In this document: positions 44,517 to 53,304 of the stretch, one piece after another
How the letters are laid out: each line of letters starts with the position of its first letter
How positions within the stretch are numbered: position 1 is the stretch's first letter
NCBI RefSeq assembly: GCF_902459485.1
Contig: NZ_LR699119.1
Coordinates: 124,001 to 188,000, forward strand
Direction of reading: 5' to 3'
DNA: 64,000 nt
Source: Aquicella siphonis
GTDB lineage: Bacteria > Pseudomonadota > Gammaproteobacteria > DSM-16500
Program-made: the position numbers and the translations under genes
The notes under the pieces: model-generated
What the model saw: only the letters and a program-made list of their open reading frames with translations
The model's database searches: none
What the model was told of the DNA's origin: nothing

Positions 44517-45716
44517 ATGAGAATCATTGAACATGCTAAAGAAGGATTATCCAACCTGTATTATTCGAAACTGCGGTCTGTTCTCGCCTTATTGGGCGTG
44601 CTGGTGGGAACGGCGTCGGTGGTGGCCATGGTGCTGGGGGGGGAGCTGGCGACGAATGAAGCCTTGCGGCAGTTTAAAACCCTGGGGACGGACTTATTGG
44701 CTGTGTCGGTGAATTTTTCATCGGAAGAGAGCGAGCAGACGGCCGGAAAAAACGAAAATCTGACCTTGTCCCAGTCCCTGGATCTCGCGAAAGCCGACAA
44801 GGAGATTTTGCAGGTTGCGCCTTACACACAATTATTTCATCCGGTTTTATACAATGGCAATCCGGTCAATGGAATCATATTGGGAGTCACCGGCAGTTTT
44901 GCGGATATCGTGCAAATCAAAATGCAGACGGGCCGCTTTGTTTCCGTATTCGATAAGTATGAATTTTATTGCGTGATTGGACATGAGATTTACGAAGCGC
45001 TAAAAAAAATATCGCTCAGGGATCCGCTGGGTCAACAGCTGCAGATAGGAAAAAATATTTTTGTGATTGTGGGTGTCGCCGAGCCTTGGCCGGAAAACAG
45101 TTTTGTTTATGCCAATATCGATAATTCGATTCTGGTGCCCATCCTGACATCGACGGTCGTAAGCAAGTACGCCACCATCAGCAATGTTATCATGCGTCTT
45201 ACACAGCAAGCTGATATCGCCAAAGTGGAAGCAGGCGTGTCCGGCATGATCTCTGATTTTATATCCGGTAAACAGGTTACCTTTCGCAGCGCGAAGGAAT
45301 TGATTGCCAAAATGAAAAAGCAAAGCAATATCCTTACCGTATTTCTTGGATTGATAGGCAGTGTGTCGCTGATCGTCGGCGGCATTGGCGTCATGAATAT
45401 CATGCTGGTTTCCGTTGTTGAGCGCCGCCGGGAGATAGGTATACGTCTTGCGGTGGGCGCGCGGCGCAGAGACATAGGCATGCTGTTTTTAATGGAGGCG
45501 GTGATGCTTTCGCTGGTGGGAGGAACGCTGGGCGTGTTTATCGGTATTCTGGTGGCTTATGTCATCGCGATGATCTGGCATTGGCAGTTTACTTTTTTTC
45601 TGCTGCCCCCTCTTGCCGGCTTTTCCGTGTCGGTGGCGGTAGGCATTTTCTTCGGATTTTATCCTGCGTATCTGGCGTCGCGGCTGGATCCGATTGACGC
45701 GCTGAGATCCGATTGA
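44517..45716 (+). CDS. MacB/FtsX-type ABC permease, no ATPase partner nearby
   Basis: A 399-aa protein with an N-terminal membrane helix (about 20-42), a MacB-like periplasmic core domain, and three C-terminal helices of the FtsX domain, with VSVVERRREIGIRLAVGARRRDI near 305-327. Such proteins work as mechanotransmitters for lipoproteins, peptides or toxins with a separate or fused ATPase. The ATG at 44517 fits the family start; a TTG frame start at 44484 is less likely. No ATPase gene or membrane-fusion protein is adjacent. Confidence 0.82.
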   Translation: MRIIEHAKEGLSNLYYSKLRSVLALLGVLVGTASVVAMVLGGELATNEALRQFKTLGTDLLAVSVNFSSEESEQTAGKNENLTLSQSLDLAKADKEILQVAPYTQLFHPVLYNGNPVNGIILGVTGSFADIVQIKMQTGRFVSVFDKYEFYCVIGHEIYEALKKISLRDPLGQQLQIGKNIFVIVGVAEPWPENSFVYANIDNSILVPILTSTVVSKYATISNVIMRLTQQADIAKVEAGVSGMISDFISGKQVTFRSAKELIAKMKKQSNILTVFLGLIGSVSLIVGGIGVMNIMLVSVVERRREIGIRLAVGARRRDIGMLFLMEAVMLSLVGGTLGVFIGILVAYVIAMIWHWQFTFFLLPPLAGFSVSVAVGIFFGFYPAYLASRLDPIDALRSD

Positions 45717-45765
45717 TTTTTTGAATAAAAGAAATGCCGCCTGTCAGGCAATACTCCCGCACTCA

Positions 45766-46629
45766 TTACGCCGAAGGTGTGTGCGCGTGATCGCTCATGG
45801 CGATCCTGTGGCTGGTCTGGTCCGTGTGGCTGCGGATCTCGGTCAGCGTGTGCGCGACCGCCTCTCTTAGCAGTTTGGGAAAAGGATTGGCTGGCGCGCA
45901 AAACATCAGAAAAGAACTGAAACCCGGAGAGACGGTTTCCGGGCAGGCGGCTGACATCTGTCGTAGGCGTGAAAGCAAATCTTCGCAGGATAATGCAACT
46001 GGACAGGCTGCGTCGGGCCCCAGTAACACCCGTATGTTGCCCTTGAGCAGCAAACACTTGTAATCAGCTACTTCCTGGGAACTGATGGGCGTGTGCTCTT
46101 CAATTACATTAAAATCTCCATCCCCGTCAGGAAGAATAATGGGCTGCATGACGCCTCGAGGCAGCAGATATCTGACGATATCATTCCGCGTGCTGTGTTC
46201 CATGATTTGCATGGTCATTAAAAGCAGCACCGCCTGACGTGCCTGTTTTTCAGCCGGACTCATTCCGGAAGTGATGCAAAATTTGCTGTAATCGCAAATT
46301 GTTTTCAGGGTGGAAAGGATTTTGCCTGTGGTTGCCATGTCCAGATCAAGCTGATTTTCCAGATAACGCTTGAAAAAGTAGTGCGCTCGCATTTTTTTGA
46401 CTTCATTTGCATTAAACAAGAATTGCCTGTTCACTGTCACTGGGAGTTCGGAATTATTGAAAAATTGAAAAATATGCTGTGTGACTTCGTTTGGAAATAT
46501 GGCGAAGGGATTGGATGGCGGCGGTTCAATCTGAGGGAATGAGACGGCTGCTGACACGGGGCGGTTAGCGGCGACGGAGGAAGCAGCAATATCTTCCTGA
46601 TGCCGAAATGGCCGGCGTCGTCTCAGCAT
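45766..46629 (-). CDS. F-box-like domain protein, possible effector
   Basis: A 287-aa protein whose start at 46629 is set by an AGGAG eight bases upstream (in-frame ATGs at 46650 and 46665 lie further out). Residues about 41-78 (NPFAIFPNEVTQHIFQFFNNSELP...VNRQFLFNANE) fit the eukaryotic F-box pattern, which binds Skp1 of ubiquitin ligases. The remainder is helical and unrecognised. Several Legionellales effectors have F-boxes. No signal peptide is seen. It could recruit host SCF complexes if translocated. Confidence 0.6.
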   Translation of the reverse strand: MLRRRRPFRHQEDIAASSVAANRPVSAAVSFPQIEPPPSNPFAIFPNEVTQHIFQFFNNSELPVTVNRQFLFNANEVKKMRAHYFFKRYLENQLDLDMATTGKILSTLKTICDYSKFCITSGMSPAEKQARQAVLLLMTMQIMEHSTRNDIVRYLLPRGVMQPIILPDGDGDFNVIEEHTPISSQEVADYKCLLLKGNIRVLLGPDAACPVALSCEDLLSRLRQMSAACPETVSPGFSSFLMFCAPANPFPKLLREAVAHTLTEIRSHTDQTSHRIAMSDHAHTPSA

Positions 46630-46809
46630 GCTGGATACTCCTCGAATTGTCATGGCAAGAAACATTAACAGGTTCTAGTATATCCGGCGAATCATGATTT
46701 ACAACTTTTTATTGGGTTTGGCCGCGCGTCCGCCCCCGTGTGTCTTAAGCAGGGACAGCCATGCGATGACGCCGGAGAAATAAGGGATGATGCAGGCGGA
46801 AATTCGGCA

Positions 46810-47544
46810 TCAATAATAATGTCTGATCAGGTCTTCTTTGGTGAGGCGGCATTTTTCCTGTTCATCAAACATGTGTTGTATCCTGCCTTCATTCAGCATC
46901 AGGATACGGTTTCCATATTGCATGGCGATATCCAGATCATGAGTGGTAAGAATGCAAGTCATGTGGTGTTGCGTGATCATTGCCTGCGTCAGGCGCATGA
47001 TTTGCGCGGAAGTCTTGGGGTCTAATGCACTGGTATGTTCGTCAAGCAGCAATATCTTGGGCGGCTGCAATAGGCAGAATGCCAGTGCCAGCGTTTGTTT
47101 TTCACCGCCGGACAATTGTGAAACAGGCAAATCAAGCTTGTGAGAGAGATTGGGATTGAATTCCTGCAGCGCTTCCATGAGAAAAGCTCTCTCGGAACGA
47201 TGCCGGGTGAACAGGGATTGCCTGTGCGACATCAGCAAATAATTTTCATAGAGAGTGAGGGAGGGAAAAAGCGCTTCTTCGCAATCCTGGTTGAGTACCG
47301 CCACGTGCCGGCGGAATTCCGCTTCGGAATAGTGTGTAACCGGCTTGCCCATCAATTCGATGCTGCCGGTGTGCGAGATATATTCGCGGTGCAATAATTT
47401 TAAGAGAGAACTTTTACCGGAGCCGTTGCTTCCCAGCAAAATGACAAAATCCCCGGAGGCAACTTGATAACTGACATGTTGCAGCGACGGTTTGCCGGAT
47501 CCGGCAAATTGCATCGAAACATTGTTGATTTGAAGTAGGGTCAT
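46810..47544 (-). CDS. ABC importer ATP-binding protein
   Basis: A 244-aa ATPase with Walker A GSNGSGKSS near 34, signature QLSGGEKQTLALAF near 140, and Walker B ILLLDEHTSALDP. It overlaps the permease gene by four bases and, with the permease and substrate-binding genes, forms a three-gene importer resembling the uncharacterised PF04392-linked systems and TrpXYZ-like transporters. The substrate may be an amino acid; not readable. Confidence 0.88.
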   Translation of the reverse strand: MTLLQINNVSMQFAGSGKPSLQHVSYQVASGDFVILLGSNGSGKSSLLKLLHREYISHTGSIELMGKPVTHYSEAEFRRHVAVLNQDCEEALFPSLTLYENYLLMSHRQSLFTRHRSERAFLMEALQEFNPNLSHKLDLPVSQLSGGEKQTLALAFCLLQPPKILLLDEHTSALDPKTSAQIMRLTQAMITQHHMTCILTTHDLDIAMQYGNRILMLNEGRIQHMFDEQEKCRLTKEDLIRHYY

Positions 47545-48422
47545 GAGGGTATGCCTGCCGAATAAGGTTTGACTGCCGCGCGCAAGAACAGGATGAGCAA
47601 AAGCCCCAAAATCATTTTAAGATAAATGGGGTTGACATCCATGCGCAACAGCACATTCAGTGAAAAGAAATACAATAACACGCCCAGCAGACAGGAAAAT
47701 AATTCAGCGCTGATACGGAAAAAAGTACGCCTGGTCAATCGCTGTAATAACTGTTGTCCCAGAATGATGGCGCCGATTCCCGTGAGGGTCATGCCAAAGC
47801 CCATGCCGGTGTCCGCATAACCGACGGTCTGGGCAGTCAGGCATCCGGCAGCGGCCGCAAGCAGATTTGTCAATGCGAATCCGCTCATGCGATAAAATTC
47901 AATTTTCCTGCCCAGGCGTTTCAGCAGCTTTGGATTATCACCCATTGCGCGCAAGGTCAGGCCGAATTGTGATTTAAGCAATACCACGGCGGTGAGACAG
48001 ATGGCAAATGCATAAACGCCAACCAGTAGCCATCCCAGTAATTCACTTTGATCAAAGGCGGAAGAAACTAAAGTGGTTTGCGACAGCAGGCTGATATTGG
48101 GTTTGCCCATGATACTCAGATTAATGCTGCTGAGAATGAAGGTGGCCAGCACACCCGCGAGCAGAGGATCCACCTGCCCGCCGCGCTGGATTGCCGCGGC
48201 CAGCATCCCGGCGAATGCGCCGCAGACAAGCGCGGCTCCTGCCGCCGGCAAGGGTGAGATGCCCAGCGTCAACAGACGGGCAAACACTCCCGCTCCCACA
48301 ACGAAGCTGCCGTCAATTGTCATGTCGGTTGCGCGCAAAATGTGGTAACTGATGCTAATGCCAAGCGCTAGCGGAAGAAAGGTCAGTGATTGCGTCAGTA
48401 TCGAAAGAATAAAGTCTGACAT
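47541..48422 (-). CDS. ABC importer permease
   Basis: A 293-aa permease with eight or more membrane helices of the branched-chain/ribose type. It begins MSDFILSILTQSLTF after AGGAG eight bases upstream; the longer frame to 48500 would overlap the binding-protein gene. LSISYHILRATDMTIDGSFVVGA is typical of the YtrP/TrpY-like group linked with ABC_sub_bind proteins. Confidence 0.85.
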   Translation of the reverse strand: MSDFILSILTQSLTFLPLALGISISYHILRATDMTIDGSFVVGAGVFARLLTLGISPLPAAGAALVCGAFAGMLAAAIQRGGQVDPLLAGVLATFILSSINLSIMGKPNISLLSQTTLVSSAFDQSELLGWLLVGVYAFAICLTAVVLLKSQFGLTLRAMGDNPKLLKRLGRKIEFYRMSGFALTNLLAAAAGCLTAQTVGYADTGMGFGMTLTGIGAIILGQQLLQRLTRRTFFRISAELFSCLLGVLLYFFSLNVLLRMDVNPIYLKMILGLLLILFLRAAVKPYSAGIPS

Positions 48423-48426
48423 GCGA

Positions 48427-49407
48427 TCAACTCCTGTCTGTCTTGTTGACAGGTTCAAGCGTGTAATGCAGTTTTTCCGCCGCCGACTGAATTGGAGCAA
48501 ATGACTGCTTTTCCTGGTCCAGTGAGGAGTTGTTCACAAAGACAGTCAGTTTCGACATGGTTGTGATCGGCAGGCTGCATGGGTTTTTTCCCGATAGAAT
48601 AGCCGCGGCCAGATTGGCTCCCTCCACACCGATATCGCGCTCATGCACACCGAGTGCGAATCCCGCTCCGTCCTGCACCGATCCCTGATCGGATGTGATG
48701 AGTGGAATTTGCTGTTTGGCGGCCGCTTTTTCGAGGGTGGAAATGCCGCTTACAATGAGGCTGTCTTTCAGAACCAGAATGCCTTGGGCATCAGCAGGAA
48801 GATTGTTTGCCGTGCCGTATAATTCATTCAGTGTTGGCACCATGACCGGTTTGATGGTAATCCCCGTGTTTTTTCCTGCGGTTACAGCGGCTTCCACTTC
48901 CGGAAAGACTTTGTCCGCGGCGCTGTGAATGAGGACAATCCGCTGCATTTCCGGATAGGCTTGATGAATAAATTGCAACAGACGCTCGGCAGAAATTTCA
49001 TCATGCACGACAGCGATGTTGCATGTTTTTAGCCGGCTCCGGTCTTGTTGTGTCAGGCTGGATGCCAGGCTGACTATAGGCTGTTTCTGTATTGAGGACA
49101 CGGACATTTGCGTTGCATCCGAACCAATGGGTACGATCATGTCATAACCCTCGCTTTTCATTTGCTGAATGATGGCGCGCTGCAGGTTCATGTCCGCCTG
49201 CGCGTTGGCAACCTTGAACCGCAGCGGATAGGAAGATTTCGCGCTTAAGGTTTTGGTAAAGCCATCGACGATTTCATCCATGGCTTTGTGTTCAATGGGA
49301 ACGATGATTCCGATTTTTTTCTCGTTTGCAGAAGCCTTGCAGCCAGCCAGAGCGGCGGCAAAGAATGTCAAAAACAAGATTTTAATCATATTGGAAAATA
49401 CAGTCAT
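48427..49407 (-). CDS. ABC substrate-binding lipoprotein (ABC_sub_bind family)
   Basis: A 326-aa lipoprotein: the signal peptide ends in a lipobox LAGC near residue 22. The rest fits the PF04392 periplasmic binding fold (IGIIVPIEHKAMDEIVDGF..., SEGYDMIVPIGSDATQM, KDSLIVSGISTLEKAA). The ATG at 49407 has GAGGAG upstream. First structural gene of the importer operon, four bases before the permease. Confidence 0.87.
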   Translation of the reverse strand: MTVFSNMIKILFLTFFAAALAGCKASANEKKIGIIVPIEHKAMDEIVDGFTKTLSAKSSYPLRFKVANAQADMNLQRAIIQQMKSEGYDMIVPIGSDATQMSVSSIQKQPIVSLASSLTQQDRSRLKTCNIAVVHDEISAERLLQFIHQAYPEMQRIVLIHSAADKVFPEVEAAVTAGKNTGITIKPVMVPTLNELYGTANNLPADAQGILVLKDSLIVSGISTLEKAAAKQQIPLITSDQGSVQDGAGFALGVHERDIGVEGANLAAAILSGKNPCSLPITTMSKLTVFVNNSSLDQEKQSFAPIQSAAEKLHYTLEPVNKTDRS

Positions 49408-49485
49408 GACAGCTCTCCTCAATTTATTCAGGGACGTGCGCAGAAAACTGCGCGTAGAAAAACTTGTGGAATGGTATAAATGCGC

Positions 49486-49545
49486 CTAGGGGCGCCAAAG
49501 CCGAGCTGTCATGAGATGACTGATAATAAGACCGGGGTGAAACAT
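49486..49545 (-). CDS. possible 19-aa leader peptide
   Basis: A 19-codon ORF (starts MFHPGLIISH, ends RLWRP) with GGAGG eight bases before its ATG, located about 80 bases upstream of the importer's first gene. A small GCGCC/GGCGC inverted repeat overlaps its stop. It may act in translation-coupled control, but there is no run of one amino acid to show attenuation. Confidence 0.35.
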   Translation of the reverse strand: MFHPGLIISHLMTARLWRP

Positions 49546-49709
49546 GGGTGAATCCTCCAACACATTAATACGCAAAAAAACAAAGGGCGGCTTTTGGTTA
49601 GCTGCGCCAGCGTCCGCGATGTTTTGTGCAGGAAGATATTGTTTTCATAGTCATTTATTTCCGATTGTTCAGACTGCTATCTCATGGTTTGGATGAAACA
49701 GCCTTACTC

Positions 49710-49738
49710 ATCATACCCTTAATCCAACGGGCTGTCAA
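49710..49738 (-). promoter_or_regulatory. sigma-70 promoter of the ABC importer operon
   Basis: On the minus strand, TTGACA (49738-49733) and TATGAT (49715-49710) have a 17-base spacer, both near consensus. Confidence 0.7.
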
Positions 49739-49838
49739 AAAATATACATCGCATTTTGCATGACCGGGGTTTATGTCCGGATATGTGACGAGCGCGCCTG
49801 TCTGGAACTGGTTTCAAGGATGGTTTTTGAAATGAATT

Positions 49839-51698
49839 CTAATGGTGGTGTGCTTCCAGCGCGGTGCGCAGTACTTCCTCATGCAGTTGATCTATGCTTT
49901 TTCCGTAACGCATTTGCAGTTTTGTATTGATAACCAGATAGAGAGAATGATCGGAATCCTTGTTTTGCAGGTTTTCCATGAGACTATGCAGAAATATGAT
50001 GGTGTCTCCATATTCCGAAGGAGTGAACTGATTGAAGAAGTTCATCATTTCATGCATGCAGTCTACATCATGTTGTGTATGTGTGCGGTTGTAATTGAGC
50101 ATTTTGTATATGCTGGTTAACGGAGGCATCTTGTTGAAGAATCCTCCGTCGGTTTCCGTCTGCTTTTCATGGAGAAAATCGACGTAATTACCACAGGCTT
50201 GCAGGACAATGCCGCGCAGCTCTGCCACCCGCTCATCCTTGGTTTCCATGCGAACCGGCTTGCTGTCACGGCTGGTAAACTGTAAATGATAGCCGCGCGT
50301 CGTCACGACATTAATGTTGAATAATTCCGGTTTGGTGGTGTCGCAGGAAAGAATGGCGAATCCGTGTTCCCGCATGAAACAGCCAAGATTTTTCTGTTTT
50401 CCAAAATATAAGCGGTGCTGGAGTTCATTGCTGCCGCCGCCGCCCGCCACAATCTGGCAAACTTTTGGACCAGAGGTTTCGTCCGCTGCGTTGTTGTAGA
50501 CATAAATGGAATGATCATGCGCGGTGCTGATCATAGAGGGCTGCAGGCCTTGGAAATCATAAATGATTTTGGCCAGCATCGCATTGTAATTGGCGTTTGT
50601 GTCGAGATTTTTGAGGTCCAGCGGTTCCAGAAAAGCCTGTTTCAATCGCTCTTTGAAATCAGATGAGCGGGGTGGTATCTGCAGGATGCGGTTCAACAGG
50701 GTAATTTCACCGGGGTTGAGATAATGCTTGGCATCCCAGCCGGACGAATACACACGTTTGCCTACAGAAAACAATGGATGATGCATGGTAAACAAGGTGG
50801 CTCTCTTGTTCGTGGCGGCCTGGGCATACGCCTGTTCCAGCCAGGCAGCCTGATTGGTTGAGGGATCAATTTCCTTGTCGAACGCGAATAATCTCATCAA
50901 CTCCAGAAAGTCTTTGGCATAGGTATTCGAATTCAACGCGAATACCTGGAATTTGTTGAAAACCCAGGAATGGTAAAAATGCGGCATTAAATGCTTGGGA
51001 AGATGCCGGTAATCGATCACGTCCTGCTGAAACAACCGGGACTTTTTTTCTTCCCGAAGAGGATCGCTGGGATGACGCAGCATGGAATGGGCGACCTGTT
51101 GTAATTCCGCCTCATCGTTGCTGTGCGGATTGGTGCCTAACAGATAATTATGTCCCGGAACCCAGGATTTCAGCTGGGTTTCTGTATCGCGCCCGCCGTC
51201 GTGGTTGCCCAGTACGACAACACAAGGCACGCTGCAGATTTCAGTTAGTTCCGGATTGCCGTAAATCCCGTGAAACTGCGATTCAAAGCGGGGGTCGACC
51301 GGATTGAACACTCCGTCAGGGTAAAAATTATCGCCAAGAAGAATAATCAGGTCCGGTTTCAATTCTGGATGGCTCTTGGCGAATTCATTTATTTTAGCCG
51401 CGACTTTTTTGGGGTCTTCTCCCGTGCTGCCCTGACACCCCAGCACGCACACATTCATGTTTGAACGCGGCAAGTGAGTGATATTGTAAACTCTGGCGGT
51501 TGACTTGCGCGCGTCATCCAATGCTTCGCTTATCTCTCTGGCAGAGATAGGGGCTTCCGGTCGTCTGGACGAGCCAACTTCCTCCAGGCTAATGCCAGTA
51601 GACGTGGCGGCAGGATACCAAAGAGCTTGCAAACTGGCCGCATAACTGCTGCCGGTGCGCTTTTCAGCGGGGGAGCCATCAACTTCGCGAGAGTTCAT
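49839..51698 (-). CDS. calcineurin-like metallophosphoesterase, purple-acid-phosphatase-like
   Basis: A 619-aa protein with a disordered N-terminus (about 1-75) and a metallophosphoesterase domain. GDNFYPDGV at 122-130, VVLGNHDGG at 162-169, a TMHHPLFSVG His pair near 305 and TAHDHS near 395 give most metal ligands. The first-motif Asp is Cys (C88 in VCVLGCQG), which is unusual. The last 200 residues are helical and unrecognised. No signal peptide is seen, unlike secreted acid phosphatases. It might be a cytosolic or translocated phosphatase. Weak GGAAT precedes the start. Confidence 0.72.
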   Translation of the reverse strand: MNSREVDGSPAEKRTGSSYAASLQALWYPAATSTGISLEEVGSSRRPEAPISAREISEALDDARKSTARVYNITHLPRSNMNVCVLGCQGSTGEDPKKVAAKINEFAKSHPELKPDLIILLGDNFYPDGVFNPVDPRFESQFHGIYGNPELTEICSVPCVVVLGNHDGGRDTETQLKSWVPGHNYLLGTNPHSNDEAELQQVAHSMLRHPSDPLREEKKSRLFQQDVIDYRHLPKHLMPHFYHSWVFNKFQVFALNSNTYAKDFLELMRLFAFDKEIDPSTNQAAWLEQAYAQAATNKRATLFTMHHPLFSVGKRVYSSGWDAKHYLNPGEITLLNRILQIPPRSSDFKERLKQAFLEPLDLKNLDTNANYNAMLAKIIYDFQGLQPSMISTAHDHSIYVYNNAADETSGPKVCQIVAGGGGSNELQHRLYFGKQKNLGCFMREHGFAILSCDTTKPELFNINVVTTRGYHLQFTSRDSKPVRMETKDERVAELRGIVLQACGNYVDFLHEKQTETDGGFFNKMPPLTSIYKMLNYNRTHTQHDVDCMHEMMNFFNQFTPSEYGDTIIFLHSLMENLQNKDSDHSLYLVINTKLQMRYGKSIDQLHEEVLRTALEAHHH

Positions 51699-51870
51699 AT
51701 TCCGGCCTGATAGTTAATTATTTGATTTTAAAGTATATAGCAGCCAGCTTAATGAATACTTAAGTCTCTTTATTGCATCGGGGAATGATGGGCCCGCCAT
51801 CTTTCATCCTACGCGCGCCGCAACCACCGATAACATTTTGAGAAACGCGGCAAAGAACAAGCGGGTGGTT

Positions 51871-53304
51871 TTAATTGCCGACAGTGACAATTTTTAACGA
51901 ATTGGTTCTGCCGTGCACCCCTATGAGGTCACCTTTGGTGATAATGACCAGATCGCCGCTTTTCAGGATTTTGCGGTTTTGCAATTCTTCTATTGCCGCC
52001 TGGTTCAGAATGCGCCTGTCTATATGTGTTGCGTCAAAGGGAACAGGGTAGACGCCGCGAAACATAGTCATGCGCCGCAGGGTTTCATCATGCCTGCTTA
52101 ATCCATAGATGGGAATATTGGAGTTGACCCGGGACATGAGCAGCGGGGTTGTGCCGGATTCGGTCAGCGCAATGATGGCTTTAATGTCCAGATGATTGGC
52201 TGTATACATGGTTGCCATGGCGATGGCTTCATCTACATATCGCAGCTGCTGGTCGCGGGTATTGCGCATGGATTTGACACTGCGGTGTTTTTCAGCGCTG
52301 AGGCAGATCCTGTCCATGGCTGCGACGGCTTTGTCGGGATAAAGGCCCACAGCTGTTTCACCAGATAACATGACGGCATCGGTGCCGTCGAGGACCGCAT
52401 TGGCCACATCGGATACTTCCGCGCGTGTCGGAATGGTGTTGTGTGTCATGGTTTCCAGCATTTGAGTCGCGGTAATCACAGGTTTGCTGAAGACCTTGGC
52501 AATCTTGATGATTTTTTTCTGCATCGCGGGCAATTCAGCATCGCCTATCTCCACGCCCAGATCGCCGCGGGCAATCATGACCGCATCGGAGGCTTCTATG
52601 ATGCCGTCAAGGTTGGTGATGGCTTCCGCGCGCTCAATTTTGGCAATGATGCCAGGGTTACCGCCAGCTGCCTTGAGTAAAATACGGGCTTCCTTGATGT
52701 CGTCAGCATGGCGGGGAAAGGAGACCGCAATGTAATCAGCGCCCAGTCTGACTGCTTCCTTGATATCCGCCCTGTCCTTGTCAGTCAACGCGGCCGCCGA
52801 CAAGCCGCCGCCCAGCCGGTTTATACCCTTGTTATTCGAGAGTTCTCCGCCGACGATCACCTGGCAGAAAATTTTTGTGTTTTCAACATCCAGCACCTTC
52901 ATGACGATGCGTCCGTCATCCAGCAGCAGCGTGTCCTCCTTGCGCACATCGCGGGGCAGATTCTCGTAACCTAGGGACACGGATTGATCATCACCGGAAT
53001 TTTCATCCAGCGCGGTATCAAGGACAAAAGTCTGCCCTTCTTTTAACAGGATTTTATTATTTTTAAACCGGCCTATGCGGATCTTGGGTCCCTGGAGGTC
53101 AACTAGCAGGGCGACCGGCTTTTCATGGCGTGCCGCGATTTCACGCACCTTGCTGATTCGGGATTCATGCATGCTGAGATCGCCATGCGAAAAGTTTGCG
53201 CGAAAAACAACAGCTCCAGCGAGAATGACGCGTTCAAGCATATCGGGGCTGTCAAGTGACGGCCCCAGCGTGACAACGATTTTTGTACGACGAAGATAAT
53301 TCAT
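51871..53304 (-). CDS. pyk: pyruvate kinase
   Basis: A 477-aa glycolytic enzyme making pyruvate and ATP from phosphoenolpyruvate. The active-site stretch MIARGDLGVEIG near 245, KIERAEAI near 222, and ITATQMLETM near 278 are diagnostic. It overlaps the upstream pgk by four bases, so they are one operon. Confidence 0.96.
   Translation of the reverse strand: MNYLRRTKIVVTLGPSLDSPDMLERVILAGAVVFRANFSHGDLSMHESRISKVREIAARHEKPVALLVDLQGPKIRIGRFKNNKILLKEGQTFVLDTALDENSGDDQSVSLGYENLPRDVRKEDTLLLDDGRIVMKVLDVENTKIFCQVIVGGELSNNKGINRLGGGLSAAALTDKDRADIKEAVRLGADYIAVSFPRHADDIKEARILLKAAGGNPGIIAKIERAEAITNLDGIIEASDAVMIARGDLGVEIGDAELPAMQKKIIKIAKVFSKPVITATQMLETMTHNTIPTRAEVSDVANAVLDGTDAVMLSGETAVGLYPDKAVAAMDRICLSAEKHRSVKSMRNTRDQQLRYVDEAIAMATMYTANHLDIKAIIALTESGTTPLLMSRVNSNIPIYGLSRHDETLRRMTMFRGVYPVPFDATHIDRRILNQAAIEELQNRKILKSGDLVIITKGDLIGVHGRTNSLKIVTVGN

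Larger units (their letters stand above)
49423..49838. other. long leader region of the ABC importer operon
   Basis: A 416-bp gap on the minus-strand side upstream of the importer. It holds a strong promoter, about 300 bases of untranslated RNA, a short leader ORF with a good ribosome site, and a GCGCAG/CTGCGC hairpin (49438-49453) before the first gene. I recognise no known riboswitch. Confidence 0.55.
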
